47,561 nt of DNA from Verrucomicrobiota bacterium (GCA_003402695.1 QQNC01000002.1:1-47561), one strand, 5' to 3'. Counted from the stretch's first letter, positions 24,073 through 33,688 are shown. Numbers and translations are program-made. The notes: generated by a model from the letters alone, not told the origin.

Positions 24073-24603
24073 ATGGTCGCCGACTACCTGACCCGGATTC
24101 GCTCGATCCACCGCGCGCTCGGCCTCCCCGCCGGTTATCCGTCCCGGCGGCACCTGCCCATTCAGCGGGAGGCCCGCCGGCTGGTGGTCGCGGCACGGGC
24201 CGCCGACGACGGCCAACCCATCCGGCTGAGCCCGCGGGCCGCCGCCGCGTGGAAAAAAATGCACGCCGCCGCCGTCCGGGATGGGGTGAAGCTGCTTCCC
24301 TTGTCCGGCTTCCGGAGTGTCGCCCGGCAAACCGCGATCATCCGCCAGAAACTGGCCGAGGGCCAAGCGCTCGCGGCGATCCTGCGGCTGGTGGCCGCAC
24401 CCGGCTGTAGCGAACACCACACCGGCCGCGCGCTCGATCTGGGTGACTTGAATCATGTCGGTCTGGACGTCGAGTTCGCCAAAACCCCGGCGTTTCGCTG
24501 GCTGAAAAACCGGGCGGGTGAATTCGGCTTCCGCCTCTCCTATCCGCGAAAAAACCGCCATGGCATCGCCTACGAGCCCTGGCATTGGTTTTGGATTGAG
24601 TAA
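24073..24603 (+). CDS. D-alanyl-D-alanine carboxypeptidase-like protein (VanY/M15B family)
   Basis: A 176-residue zinc peptidase. PLSGFRSVARQ supplies the substrate-side Arg, CSEHHTGRALDLG the S-x-H-x6-D zinc motif, and YEPWHWFW the catalytic Glu and the last zinc His. This is the compact VanY/D-Ala-D-Ala carboxypeptidase domain that trims peptidoglycan stem peptides. I see no signal peptide from the ATG at 24073; starting at 23977 gives only an Arg-rich extension. Export may therefore use another route, or the true start may be missed. Confidence 0.88.
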   Translation: MVADYLTRIRSIHRALGLPAGYPSRRHLPIQREARRLVVAARAADDGQPIRLSPRAAAAWKKMHAAAVRDGVKLLPLSGFRSVARQTAIIRQKLAEGQALAAILRLVAAPGCSEHHTGRALDLGDLNHVGLDVEFAKTPAFRWLKNRAGEFGFRLSYPRKNRHGIAYEPWHWFWIE

Positions 24604-24699
24604 TTAACTAGCTCAAGGACATTAAGATACACTATAGTTTAGAATAGTTCTCATTCCCACTTGCTACTTAGAACCATTCCAATTTGTTCCCACTCCCAG
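24604..24699 (+). promoter_or_regulatory. AT-rich promoter region of the fur-suf cluster
   Basis: About 75 nt with unusually low GC. TATAGT at 24633-24638 is a good -10 candidate. AGAA-TAG-TTCT just downstream (24641-24651) is a small palindrome, and TTAGAA...CATTCC recurs twice. Because the first gene encodes a Fur-family protein, self-regulation through this palindrome is reasonable. It does not match the classical 19-nt Fur box. Confidence 0.4.
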
Positions 24700-25131
24700 A
24701 TGTCCACGATGACCACGGCTTCCCCCGACGCCCTCGCCCAACGCCTCGCTGACAGCGGGCTGCGCTCCACGCCCCAGCGCGAGGTCATCTACGACGTGAT
24801 TCTCCGGAAACGGGATCATCCGACCGCCGATGAGGTTTATGCCCGCGTGCGCGCTGACCTGCCCTCGATCTCCCTCGCGACGGTCTACAACTGCCTCGAA
24901 ACGCTCGTGCAGTGCGACTTGGTCCGCGCGGTCAATTTCGAGCGCGCCCCCACCCGCTACTGCCCGAATCTCCATCCGCACGCGCATTTTCACGACGAGC
25001 AAAGCGGCTCAATTCACGACATCCAGCTTCCCGCCGAACTGCTCGAGAAGATCAGCGCGGTCCTCCCGGCCGGCTACGACGCCAAGTCCCTCCAAATCAC
25101 CTTCCGCGGCAAGGCCCAGCCTGCCGCCTGA
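24700..25131 (+). CDS. Fur-family metal-responsive regulator
   Basis: A 143-residue Fur-type repressor. The winged helix is clear: [50 protein letters not shown]. The metal-binding region reads HPHAHFHDE, but the C-x-x-C zinc pairs of typical Fur and PerR are missing; only single Cys residues occur. It lies 18 nt before sufC, so it probably tunes Fe-S assembly to iron or oxidative stress. Fur, PerR or Irr-like roles are all possible. I start at 24700; an ATG at 24709 is an alternative. Confidence 0.88.
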   Translation: MSTMTTASPDALAQRLADSGLRSTPQREVIYDVILRKRDHPTADEVYARVRADLPSISLATVYNCLETLVQCDLVRAVNFERAPTRYCPNLHPHAHFHDEQSGSIHDIQLPAELLEKISAVLPAGYDAKSLQITFRGKAQPAA

Positions 25132-25149
25132 CCACCTCCCTCACCCGTC

Positions 25150-25905
25150 ATGTCCCAGCTCGAAATCAAAGATCTCCACGTCTCCATCGGAGATAAATCC
25201 ATCGTCAAGGGCCTCTCGCTCACCGTTCGCAGCGGCGAGGTGCACGCGATCATGGGTCCAAACGGCACCGGCAAGTCCACGCTCGCCAAGGCCATCGCCG
25301 GCCACCCCAGCTACACCATCACCTCGGGTGACGTGCTCCTCGACGGCAAGTCCGTCCTGCCAATGCAGCCCGACGAGCGCGCCCGCGCCGGCCTCTTCCT
25401 CGCGTTCCAATACCCGAGCGAAATTCCCGGCGTCTCAATCGCCAACTTCCTCCGCGCCGCCATCCAGGCCCGCCTCGGCGAGGGCGAGGAACTCGACGCC
25501 ACCGGCTACTACAAGCGCCTCTACTCCAAGATGGACCTGCTCCAGATCGACCGGAAGTTCACCTCCCGCGCGATCAACGACGGCTTCTCCGGCGGCGAAA
25601 AAAAACGCTGCGAGATCCTCCAGATGGCCATGCTCGAGCCGAAGTTCGCGCTGATGGACGAGACCGATTCCGGCCTCGACATCGACGCCCTCCGCATCGT
25701 CGCCGACGGCGTCAACGCCCTTCGCTCCACCAACCTCGGCGTGCTCATGATCACCCATTACCAGCGCCTGCTGGGCTATATTGTCCCGGACCACGTGCAC
25801 GTCATGTGGGACGGCCGCATCGTGAAGAGCGGCGACAAATCCCTCGCCCTCGAACTCGAGGCCAAGGGCTACGACTGGGTCAAAAACGAACTCATCCCGG
25901 CCTGA
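25150..25905 (+). CDS. sufC: SUF system ATPase SufC
   Basis: A 251-residue ABC ATPase that forms the SufBC2D scaffold for Fe-S cluster assembly in the cytoplasm. Walker A is GPNGTGKST near residue 37, the signature is [14 protein letters not shown], Walker B is [12 protein letters not shown], and the switch His is in [22 protein letters not shown] is the family C-terminus. sufB follows after 20 nt. Confidence 0.96.
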   Translation: MSQLEIKDLHVSIGDKSIVKGLSLTVRSGEVHAIMGPNGTGKSTLAKAIAGHPSYTITSGDVLLDGKSVLPMQPDERARAGLFLAFQYPSEIPGVSIANFLRAAIQARLGEGEELDATGYYKRLYSKMDLLQIDRKFTSRAINDGFSGGEKKRCEILQMAMLEPKFALMDETDSGLDIDALRIVADGVNALRSTNLGVLMITHYQRLLGYIVPDHVHVMWDGRIVKSGDKSLALELEAKGYDWVKNELIPA

Positions 25906-25925
25906 ACCCCGAACCCTCCTGACCC

Positions 25926-27380
25926 ATGTCCGACGTCACCGATACCGAGTCCCTCTCCGCGCCGATTGCCGACACCGTCGACAATCCCGTCTCCGGCATT
26001 GACCAGACCGCCGGTAATTTCAGCTACAAGATGGACTACGAGTTCGACGCCGGCACCGGCCTGTCGGAAAAAACCGTCCGCTACATCAGTACGGTCAAGA
26101 AGGAGGCCCCGTGGATCCTCGACTTCCGCCTCGCCGCCCTGAAGCAGTTCTACGCGAAGCCCATGCCGACGCACTGGGCGACGAAGGACCTCGAGAACAT
26201 CAACTTCGACAAGATCCGGTACTACCTCTCGAGCGGCCAGAAGCCCAAGCGCACCTGGGACGAGGTGCCCGACGACATCAAGAAGACCTTCGAGCGCCTC
26301 GGCATCCCCGAGCACGAGCGCAAGTTCCTCGCCGGGGTCGAGGCCCAGTTCGACTCCGAGGCCGCCTACTCCAACATCAAGGACATCGTCTCCAAGCAGG
26401 GCGTCATCTTCGTCAACTCCACCGAGGGCCTGCGCGAGCACCCCGAGATCTTCCGCAAGTTCTTCGGCAAGGTCATCCCGACCGGCGACAACAAGTTCTC
26501 CGCCCTCAACAGCGCCGTGTTCTCCGGCGGCTCCTTCATCTACGTGCCGAAGGGCGTGAAGGTCGCGCAGCCGCTGCAGGCCTACTTCCGCATCAACGCC
26601 GAGAACTTCGGCCAGTTCGAGCGCACCCTCATCATCGCCGACGAGGGCGCTGAGGTGGTTTACATGGAGGGCTGCACCGCCCCGAAGTTCAGCACCTCGA
26701 CGCTGCACAGCGCCGTGGTCGAGCTCGTCGCGCTCAAGGGCGCGAAAATCCAGTACATCACCGTCCAGAACTGGGCCAACAACGTCTTCAACCTCGTCAC
26801 CAAGCGCGGCGTCGCCCACGAGGAGGCCGAGATCAAGTGGATCGATTGTAACATCGGCAGCCGCCTCACGATGAAGTATCCCGGCGTCATCCTCAAGGGC
26901 CGCAAGGCCCGCGGCGAGGTCATCTCCATCGCCCTCGCCAACGACGGCCAGCACCAGGACACCGGCGCCAAGATGATCCACGCCGCCGACGAGACGACCT
27001 CCAACATCGTCGCCAAGTCCATCTCCGTCGGCCAGGGCCGCAGCACCTACCGCGGCGTCGTCCACATCCCGAAGCACCTCAAGGGCTGTAAGAACAACAC
27101 CGAGTGCGACGCCCTGCTCATCAACTCGAACAGCCGCACCGACACCTACCCGGCCATCACCGTCCGCGGCGAGCGCAACTCCGTCCAGCACGAGGCCAGC
27201 GTCTCGAAGGTCAGCGAGGAGCAGATTTTCTACATGCAGCAGCGCGGCCTCACCGAGGGCCAGGCGATGAGCCTCTCCGTCAACGGTTTCATCAACGACC
27301 TCGCCCGCCAGTTCCCGATGGAATACTCCGTTGAACTCAAACGCCTCATCGACCTCGAGATGGAAGGCAGCGTCGGCTGA
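25926..27380 (+). CDS. sufB: Fe-S cluster scaffold protein SufB
   Basis: A 484-residue SufB, the scaffold subunit on which clusters are built. Characteristic parts are the N-terminal [85 protein letters not shown], and [20 protein letters not shown] with the conserved Cys. The [20 protein letters not shown] block closes the SufD-like core. The length is normal. sufD follows after 95 nt, taken up by a palindrome. Confidence 0.96.
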   Translation: MSDVTDTESLSAPIADTVDNPVSGIDQTAGNFSYKMDYEFDAGTGLSEKTVRYISTVKKEAPWILDFRLAALKQFYAKPMPTHWATKDLENINFDKIRYYLSSGQKPKRTWDEVPDDIKKTFERLGIPEHERKFLAGVEAQFDSEAAYSNIKDIVSKQGVIFVNSTEGLREHPEIFRKFFGKVIPTGDNKFSALNSAVFSGGSFIYVPKGVKVAQPLQAYFRINAENFGQFERTLIIADEGAEVVYMEGCTAPKFSTSTLHSAVVELVALKGAKIQYITVQNWANNVFNLVTKRGVAHEEAEIKWIDCNIGSRLTMKYPGVILKGRKARGEVISIALANDGQHQDTGAKMIHAADETTSNIVAKSISVGQGRSTYRGVVHIPKHLKGCKNNTECDALLINSNSRTDTYPAITVRGERNSVQHEASVSKVSEEQIFYMQQRGLTEGQAMSLSVNGFINDLARQFPMEYSVELKRLIDLEMEGSVG

Positions 27381-27388
27381 CGCCCAGC

Positions 27389-27478
27389 CATTTTCGAATT
27401 TCGTATTTCGATTTTCGACTGGCCGTCACCTCGCCGCAGAAATCCAAATCGAAAATCGAGCATCGAAATTCGAAAATG
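27389..27478. repeat. AT-rich palindrome between sufB and sufD, covering the sufD start
   Basis: Left arm 27389-27418 contains CATTTTCGAATTTCG; right arm 27449-27478 contains CGAAATTCGAAAATG. The 30-nt arms are nearly perfectly complementary across a 30-nt loop. The final ATG of the right arm is the sufD start codon. Folding of the mRNA would therefore pair the start codon. Confidence 0.88.
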
Positions 27479-28804
27479 TCCCAGCCCTCCTCCCCTCTCG
27501 CCACTTCCGCCACCGGCAGCTTCACCCCCGAACTGTTCGCCGCGCACCTCGCATCCGTCGCCCACCTGCCCGCCTGGTGGCTGGACCGGAAGCGCGCGGC
27601 CTGGGACCGCTTCACCGCGCTGCCGCTGCCCAAGCGCACGGATGAGTCATGGCGCTTCGCCACCCTCACCGGCCTCAAGCTCGACGGCTATACCCTGCCG
27701 CCCGCCGTCACGCCCGCGGAACTCGGCCACGCGCCCATCGGCATCGCCACGGCCGGCAAACTGGTCTTCGCCAACAACCGCCTGGTCGCCGCGGAACCCA
27801 TCTCGGCCGAACTCGCCCAACAGGGCGTCATCTTTGAGACCCTGCAAAACGCCCTGCTGAAGCACGGCGACCTGGTGAAGGCGCACCTGCTGGCCCAGCC
27901 CCCGAAACAGGGCTCCGAAAAGTTCTCCGCCCTCCACACCGCCCTGCTGGCGGACGGCGCGTTTGTCTACCTGCCCAAAGGCGTCGAGCTCGCCCTGCCG
28001 CTCGCGGTGTTTCACTACGCCGCCGGCCCCGGCGCCGCGGTTTTCCCGCACACGCTCGTTATTGCCGAGGAGGGCGCCAAGGCCACCGTCGTGGATTTCT
28101 TCCGCTCCGCCGACGCCGGCGCCCACTTCGCCTGCGGCCGCAACGACCTCTACGCCAGCCACAGCGCGCAACTGACCTACGTCGCCGCCCAGACCTGGTC
28201 GCGTGAATCCCTCTCCTTCCAGTCCAACTCCACCGTCGCCCGCCGCGACGCCCGGGTGCTTGCGCTCAACCTCCATCTCGGCGGCCGCCAGTCGCGGCAC
28301 GAGAGCCACAGCCAGCTCCAGGCCCCCGGCGCCCACAGCGAGATGCTCGCGCTCACCGTCGCGCACGGCACCCAGGAGTTCGACCAGCGGACGCTTCAGA
28401 TTCACCAGGCGCCGCACACCAGCTCGAACCTGCTCTACAAAAACGCGCTGCTCGCCTCGGCCAAGACCATCTTCTCCGGCCTGATCGTCGTGGATCCCGA
28501 CGCGCAGAAGACCGACGCCTACCAGAGCAACCGCAACCTGATGCTCAGCGACGACGCCGAGGCCAACTCCCTCCCCGGCCTCGAAATCCAGGCCAACGAC
28601 GTCCGCTGCACCCACGGCGCCACCTCCAGCCGCATTGACGCCGAGCAGGAGTTCTACCTCCAGGCCCGCGGCATCCCCAAGGCCGACGCGGACGAGCTGC
28701 TCACCTTTGGCTTCTTCGAGGAGGTCCTCAGCAAGCTCGACCACGCCCCGCTGCACGACGCCCTCATCGACCTGATCAAAATCAAATTCAATCCGCCGGT
28801 TTAG
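27476..28804 (+). CDS. sufD: Fe-S cluster assembly protein SufD
   Basis: A 442-residue SufD, partner of SufB and SufC. The N-terminal region has the WRFATLTGL motif, the middle has FSALHTALLADGAFVYLPKGVEL, and the C-terminal core has DQRTLQIHQAPHTSSNLLYKNAL, then RCTHGATSSRIDAEQEFYLQARGI with the conserved His. The LTFGFFEEVL helix ends the family. The ATG lies inside the right arm of a 90-nt palindrome, with no Shine-Dalgarno site. Confidence 0.95.
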   Translation: MSQPSSPLATSATGSFTPELFAAHLASVAHLPAWWLDRKRAAWDRFTALPLPKRTDESWRFATLTGLKLDGYTLPPAVTPAELGHAPIGIATAGKLVFANNRLVAAEPISAELAQQGVIFETLQNALLKHGDLVKAHLLAQPPKQGSEKFSALHTALLADGAFVYLPKGVELALPLAVFHYAAGPGAAVFPHTLVIAEEGAKATVVDFFRSADAGAHFACGRNDLYASHSAQLTYVAAQTWSRESLSFQSNSTVARRDARVLALNLHLGGRQSRHESHSQLQAPGAHSEMLALTVAHGTQEFDQRTLQIHQAPHTSSNLLYKNALLASAKTIFSGLIVVDPDAQKTDAYQSNRNLMLSDDAEANSLPGLEIQANDVRCTHGATSSRIDAEQEFYLQARGIPKADADELLTFGFFEEVLSKLDHAPLHDALIDLIKIKFNPPV

Positions 28805-28921
28805 GCGCGAGCAGGTTTAAGTTTTAAGGTTTAAGGCTAACCCACTCACGCCCGACCTCGTCCGACTCTCACCCGGCGCACGACTCCTCCCTTACAACTT
28901 ACCCCTACACCTTACAGCGCC
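28805..28921. repeat. TTTAAG-rich low-complexity repeat between sufD and sufT
   Basis: The left half reads GGTTTAAGTTTTAAGGTTTAAGG and the right half has CTTACAACTTACCCCTACACCTTACAG, a loose inverted counterpart. It resembles the AT-rich repeat before frr. The sufT start codon follows within 3 nt of the right half. Confidence 0.6.
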
Positions 28922-29467
28922 ATGCCCAATAACGACCGCCTCCTCTCCCGCGACGTCACCGCGACGCAGATTCCCTCCGGGGACAAGACCCCGCTGACCG
29001 CCGGCACGCGCATCACCATTTCCCAGACCCTCGGCGGCAACTTCACCGTCACGACGGACTTCGGCCTTTTCCGCATCGACGCCAAGGATGGCGACGCCCT
29101 CGGTGAGACCGTGGCCGCCACCACCGTGACCGCCACCACGCTCGCCAACGGCGCCCCCGATCCCGCCGCCGTCTGGGACCAGCTCCGCAAAGTCTACGAT
29201 CCCGAGATTCCCGTGAACATCGTCGACCTCGGCCTCGTTTACTCGATGGACATCTCGAAGCGCGACGACGGCGCCCACAAGGTGGACATCGCCATGACGC
29301 TTACCGCGCCCGGCTGCGGCATGGGCCCCGCCATCGCGGCGGACGCCAAGGACAAAGTTTTGCTCATCCCCGGCGTCTGCGACGCCGACGTCCGCATCAC
29401 CTGGGAGCCAGCCTGGAACCAGTCGATGATCAGCGAAGAGGGAAAGATGAAGCTCGGCCTGATCTAA
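28922..29467 (+). CDS. sufT: SufT-like Fe-S assembly factor (DUF59/MIP18 family)
   Basis: A 181-residue protein. The C-terminal 100 residues are a MIP18/DUF59 domain: VWDQLRKVYDPEIPVNIVDLGLVY, then MTLTAPGCGMGPAIAADAKDKV with the conserved Cys, and a VRITWEPAWNQSMISEEGKMKLGL end. The N-terminal 70 residues, with DVTATQIPSGDKTPL, match the SufT extension. SufT helps mature or transfer Fe-S clusters, and it closes the suf cluster here. SufS and SufE/SufU are not in the window. Confidence 0.93.
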   Translation: MPNNDRLLSRDVTATQIPSGDKTPLTAGTRITISQTLGGNFTVTTDFGLFRIDAKDGDALGETVAATTVTATTLANGAPDPAAVWDQLRKVYDPEIPVNIVDLGLVYSMDISKRDDGAHKVDIAMTLTAPGCGMGPAIAADAKDKVLLIPGVCDADVRITWEPAWNQSMISEEGKMKLGLI

Positions 29468-29483
29468 GGAAGGCCGCGCCGGC

Positions 29484-31112
29484 TCAGGGCGGGCTGCCCA
29501 CCGCGGGCGCATTACCTTCGCGGGGCTTCGGGCGCCAGACCCGCACCGGGCTGTGCCCGAAGTAGGTGTAATAATCGATCTGCTCTTCCTTGTCGTAGTT
29601 CTGCTTCAGGATCTCCTCGGAGCAGAAATACGGGGCATCAAACTCGCTCAGCACCAGGGCGTACTCCCGCGCCTTCACCTTGCGGGTCACCTCGGCGATC
29701 GTCGCATCATAGTTCTGGCCCAGCACCGCGATCTTGGGATCGCGGCCGGCGCCGTTGTCGGCAAAGGCAAAGCCGATGAACATCGTGTTGCCGTTGTGCA
29801 GCACCCGCCGGCCCGCGCGCTCAAAGATGTCGGTGGTGGACGCGATGCCGAGCACGTCACCCCGCGCGGAGAAGATCAATTGCTCGATCCGTCGGTACGG
29901 CGCGACCGAGTCCGGCACGGGCGGGATGGCAGGCCGTTCCAGCCAGTTGGTCGCGAAAATCGCCGCGATCAGATACCCCGCCAGCAGTACGCCAAACCCC
30001 AGGCGCAGCCACGGGCGGTTGAGCGCATAGGCGGCCAGTACAAACATCAGCGGGAACAGCAGGTGCAGGTGATAGGTGAAATAGGCGCCCGCGTTGCGCC
30101 CCATGAAAAAATACACGATCACGAGGAAGATCATGAAGACCAGGCCGAGCGCCACGAACCGCCGGTCCTCGGGCCGGTTCGGCGACTCTCCCCCGCGCCG
30201 GATGACCTGCCGCCGCCAGATCCAAGCCCCAAGGCCATAGAGCATCGCCAGCAGGAAGGGCCACCCACGCGTAAAGAGCATCGTCGTGTGCATGATCGAG
30301 ATCTCGTCGCTCGAGTTCAGCGCCGCCCCGCCGCGCTGCACGACCACGGTCTCGATGTAATAGTACGGGAAGATGATGCAGCAGGCGACGAACGACAGCC
30401 CGAGGAGCGCAAAAAACTTCGCCCCCAGCACGCAGGACGCCCACTTGTCGCGAACGATGAAGCTGCCCAGCAGCGTCGCACAGCCCGCCAGCGCAAAGTA
30501 AAACTTGGTGTGAAAGGCGATGAACGCGCAGACTAGGCCGAAGATCACGGACCCGCGGGTATAGTTGCGCTCCCACGGCACCAGGATGCCGAGCAGGAAG
30601 AACAGCCAGCCCAGCAGATCGGGCCGCGCCGTGATCATGATGTTGTCGAGACACATCCAGTGGTAAAACACCACGGTCAGCAGCGCGATGCCCAGCCCCG
30701 TCCCCGCCTTGAGCATCAGGCGCACCAGCACCGCCAGCGACAGCAGCAGCAGGACCAGGTTGACGAGGCGGTGCGAAGTGTAGTCGATCCCGATCAACGG
30801 CTTGAGCGCCAGCATCAGGTAATTGTAGAGGGGATCGAAGCAGTACGCCGCCCCGGGCAGCTCATTCGCGGTGTAGGGATTCCGGCCGTGATCCAGCAGC
30901 CAGGTCACATGCCAGATGGCCGGCTCATTGTACTCCTGCGGCCCCGGCTGGGTGATGATCTTGATGTGGGTGAAGAACAGCGGGAGAAACCAGCCCAGCG
31001 CGATCACCACGCCCGCGAGGTTCACCAGCTTGGCCGCCAGATCCAGCCACCGGCCCTGCCAGCGGGCGATGAACTGGTCACGCAACTGCAGCAGTTTTTC
31101 CGGCAGGGGCAT
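29484..31112 (-). CDS. Multi-pass membrane protein, glycosyltransferase-like (GT-C fold)
   Basis: A 542-residue protein with about ten membrane segments spread between residues 30 and 400, then a soluble C-terminal domain of about 130 residues. The first loop carries a D-x-G-R-NPY block (WLLDHGRNPYTANELPG), with EYNEPAIWHVTWLL just before it, and a later YHWMCLDNIMITARPDLLGW. This resembles lipid-linked sugar transferases of the ArnT/PMT type, but no family signature is decisive. It converges with sufT, 16 nt away. The donor and acceptor are unknown. Confidence 0.6.
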   Translation of the reverse strand: MPLPEKLLQLRDQFIARWQGRWLDLAAKLVNLAGVVIALGWFLPLFFTHIKIITQPGPQEYNEPAIWHVTWLLDHGRNPYTANELPGAAYCFDPLYNYLMLALKPLIGIDYTSHRLVNLVLLLLSLAVLVRLMLKAGTGLGIALLTVVFYHWMCLDNIMITARPDLLGWLFFLLGILVPWERNYTRGSVIFGLVCAFIAFHTKFYFALAGCATLLGSFIVRDKWASCVLGAKFFALLGLSFVACCIIFPYYYIETVVVQRGGAALNSSDEISIMHTTMLFTRGWPFLLAMLYGLGAWIWRRQVIRRGGESPNRPEDRRFVALGLVFMIFLVIVYFFMGRNAGAYFTYHLHLLFPLMFVLAAYALNRPWLRLGFGVLLAGYLIAAIFATNWLERPAIPPVPDSVAPYRRIEQLIFSARGDVLGIASTTDIFERAGRRVLHNGNTMFIGFAFADNGAGRDPKIAVLGQNYDATIAEVTRKVKAREYALVLSEFDAPYFCSEEILKQNYDKEEQIDYYTYFGHSPVRVWRPKPREGNAPAVGSPP

Positions 31113-31176
31113 CGCTCGGAAATGGCGCAGGAACCCACCGGCGTAAACCGAAAACCCCTTTCGGCCCTAGGGCCGT

Positions 31177-32811
31177 TCAGCCCTGCCGCGGCTGAAACGC
31201 CCACTGCGTCCCGGAGAACAACCCGCGGTCGCTGAGCTTCAAATCCGGGATGACCAGCAGCGCCATGAAGGAGAGCGTCATGAAGGGCGCATCCAGCCGC
31301 GAACCCAGCTGCTTCGCCCGCGCATCGAGCGCCGTGTAGCGCCGCGCCACCGTCCGGCCGTCGGCGTCGGACATCAGGCCCGCGATCGGCAGCGGCAGCA
31401 CCGCCTTCCGTCCCCCACCCACCACGCTGATCCCGCCCCGGTGCGCGATCACGAGGTTCACCGCGGCCGCCAGCGACTCGTCGTCCCCGCCGACCGCCAC
31501 GATGTTGTGCGAGTCGTGCGCCACCGACGAGGCCAGCGCGCCCGTCCTTAGCCCGAAGCCCCGGATAAAGCCCACCGCCACCGGTGCGGACCGCGCATAG
31601 CGGTTGATCACGGCGATCTTCAGGAGGTCCCGGGCGGGATCGGCCACGACCTGGCCGGCCATCACCCGGGCCCGCAGCCGCAACCGGCGCGTGATCAACT
31701 GGCCGTTGAGCGCCTGGATGACGTTGAGCCGGCCCTTTTCCGCCAGGACGGAAAAATCCGCCGCCCGCCGCGGCAACGCGCGGAATTGATTGACGATGCG
31801 CGCCGGCTGGCGGGGCAGCCGGCTGCGGCCGCCCGCGGCCACGAGCTGGCCGTCAAGCCAGGTGCGACGCACGCGGAAATTCCTCCAGCTCTCCACCTCG
31901 ATGAAATCCGCCGGGTCCCCGGCGCGCAGCAGGCCGACGGGGAGACCGTAATGCCGCACCGGGTTGACCGTCGCACAGGCAATCACGTCAAACCGGTCGG
32001 CCCCCAGCGCGAGCGCCCGGCGCACGTGCTCGTCGAGATGCCGCACCATGAGCAGGTCCGGATGCAGGTCGTCGCAGCAGAACATGCAATGCGCCGCGTC
32101 GGTCTTCAGCAGCGGCGCCAAGGCCGCGAAATTCCGCGCCGCCGAGCCTTCGCGGATGAGGATCTCCATTCCCGCGGCCCGCTTGTCCTTCGCCTCGCCC
32201 AGCGTGAAGCACTCGTGGTCCGTCGTGATGCCGGCCGCCGCGTACTGCGCGGCCAGTTTTCCGCGCAGCCCGGGCGCATGGCCGTCCACCGGCTTGCCGC
32301 GCTTTTTCGCCGCCGCGATCATCGCACGCAGCGACGGGTCACCGGCCAGGACCCCGGGGAAATTCATCACCTCGGCGAGAAACCTGACCTCGGGCCGCGC
32401 CAGCAGTTTCGCCACCGCGCGCGCATCCAGTCTCGCCCCGGCCGTCTCAAACGTCGTCGCCGGCACGCAGGGCGAGGCGCCAAAGAAGAACTTGAACGGC
32501 GAACGCCGCCCGTCCGCGATCATGTAGTCCACGCCGGCCACCCCGAGCACGTTCGCGATTTCGTGCGGATCCGACACCGTCGCCACCGTGCCATGCACCA
32601 CGGCATGGCGGGCAAACTCCGCCGGCGGCCGCATCGAGCTCTCGATGTGGATGTGCGCGTCCACCAGCCCGGGCAGCAGCAATCGCCGGCTCCGGACCCG
32701 GTCATCGCGCGTGATCCGGCGGATGACTCCGCCGGCCACCTCGATCGTGCCGGGGAACTCGGTCCGCCGGTGCACATCGACAATGCGGCCGGAGATGCGT
32801 TGGACGCTCAT
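31177..32811 (-). CDS. ade: Adenine deaminase
   Basis: A 544-residue adenine deaminase of the amidohydrolase superfamily, converting adenine to hypoxanthine in purine salvage. PGLVDAHIHIESSM provides the first two metal His, VSDPHEIANVLG follows, DGHAPGL and TTDHECF supply further ligands, and CCDDLHPDLL the catalytic Asp region. The C-terminal half has the VAHDSHNIVAVGGDD block specific to bacterial adenine deaminases. I start at 32811; the upstream in-frame extension is encoded by a poly-A-type repeat. Confidence 0.93.
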   Translation of the reverse strand: MSVQRISGRIVDVHRRTEFPGTIEVAGGVIRRITRDDRVRSRRLLLPGLVDAHIHIESSMRPPAEFARHAVVHGTVATVSDPHEIANVLGVAGVDYMIADGRRSPFKFFFGASPCVPATTFETAGARLDARAVAKLLARPEVRFLAEVMNFPGVLAGDPSLRAMIAAAKKRGKPVDGHAPGLRGKLAAQYAAAGITTDHECFTLGEAKDKRAAGMEILIREGSAARNFAALAPLLKTDAAHCMFCCDDLHPDLLMVRHLDEHVRRALALGADRFDVIACATVNPVRHYGLPVGLLRAGDPADFIEVESWRNFRVRRTWLDGQLVAAGGRSRLPRQPARIVNQFRALPRRAADFSVLAEKGRLNVIQALNGQLITRRLRLRARVMAGQVVADPARDLLKIAVINRYARSAPVAVGFIRGFGLRTGALASSVAHDSHNIVAVGGDDESLAAAVNLVIAHRGGISVVGGGRKAVLPLPIAGLMSDADGRTVARRYTALDARAKQLGSRLDAPFMTLSFMALLVIPDLKLSDRGLFSGTQWAFQPRQG

Positions 32812-32843
32812 GCGCGGCCAGAGTTGGGCGTAGCCCAGGCGAT

Positions 32844-32937
32844 GGCCACAAAAAGGCACAAGAAAGCACCAAAAAAGGGCTCTGCACCCCTCCATCTGCC
32901 TGGCTTTTTATTGCGCTTTTTTGGGCCTCTTCGTGGC
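32844..32937. repeat. GCCACAAAAAGGCACAAG inverted repeat upstream of clpP
   Basis: Left arm GCCACAAAAAGGCACAAGAA... and right arm ...GGGCCTCTTCGTGGC form an imperfect palindrome of about 94 nt between the divergent ade and clpP genes. It may carry promoters, but none is clear. It belongs to a separate repeat family from the others. Confidence 0.7.
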
Positions 32938-33005
32938 ATCTGCTTCCCCTGGGAACGGGCAAACCCACTTGCCAACCGCCCGAAGCCCGCCAACCTTCGC
33001 AACCT

Positions 33006-33662
33006 ATGCATTGCGACAATCTTCAACCCGCCCTGTCCGCCCCGCTCCCCCGTGCCGATGAGGACGAGGATGACGACGAGTTGGAAACCAAGGCGGCCAA
33101 AAAGGAAGGCGCCGGCCCGGTGGCCATACTGATCCAGAAGAAGTTTCTCGCGCAGCGGAAAATCTTCCTCTGGGGCGCCGTGACCGACGAGACCGCCAAG
33201 GACATCACCGAGAAGCTGCTTTACCTCGAGGCAATCGCCCCAGGCAAGGAGATCACCTTCTACATCAACACCCCCGGCGGCTCCATTACTGCCGGCATGG
33301 CGGTGTATGACACGATGAAGCTCATCACCTCGCCCATCACCGTAGTCGTCACGGGCATGGCCGCCTCGATGGGTTCCATCCTGCTGTCGGGCGCGCCCAA
33401 GGGCCGCCGGCTGCTCTACCCGCATTCGCGCGTGCTCATCCACCAGCCCCTCATCTCCGGCCGCATGGTCGGGCCGGCCACGGACATTAATATCCAGGCG
33501 AAGGAAATGGAAAAAATCCGCGCCGAGTTGAACCAGATCCTCGCCACCGCCTCGGGCCAGCCGCTCGAGCGCGTCAACCGCGACACCGACCGCGACTTCT
33601 ACCTCAATGCCGAGGAAGCCATCGCCTACGGCCTGGCTGACCGCATCGTGGACAAGGTCTGA
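33006..33662 (+). CDS. clpP: ATP-dependent Clp protease proteolytic subunit
   Basis: A 218-residue ClpP serine protease. The catalytic Ser lies in GMAASMGSILL, the His in PHSRVLIHQP, and the Asp in the following NRDTDRDFYL region. FYINTPGGSITAGMAVYDTM is the handle-side signature. The first 35 or so residues form an unusual acidic extension (ADEDEDDDELETKAAKKEG) before the core at about residue 38. A strong terminator follows 26 nt after the stop. No clpX is adjacent. Confidence 0.94.
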   Translation: MHCDNLQPALSAPLPRADEDEDDDELETKAAKKEGAGPVAILIQKKFLAQRKIFLWGAVTDETAKDITEKLLYLEAIAPGKEITFYINTPGGSITAGMAVYDTMKLITSPITVVVTGMAASMGSILLSGAPKGRRLLYPHSRVLIHQPLISGRMVGPATDINIQAKEMEKIRAELNQILATASGQPLERVNRDTDRDFYLNAEEAIAYGLADRIVDKV

Positions 33663-33688
33663 GCCGGTTTCTCCGTTCTCTTCCCCCT

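Noticed and set aside
25869-27191. A 440-codon minus-strand frame opposite sufB
   Set aside because: sufB is unambiguous on the other strand; the frame gives a Val/Leu/Asp/Gly-rich sequence without motifs.
32812-32895. N-terminal extension of adenine deaminase
   Set aside because: The extra residues come from a repeat region and lack similarity to the family; the ATG at 32811 fits the normal start.
31786-33132. A 448-codon plus-strand frame opposite adenine deaminase
   Set aside because: It is the antisense of ade, extended through the upstream repeat, with no recognisable domain.
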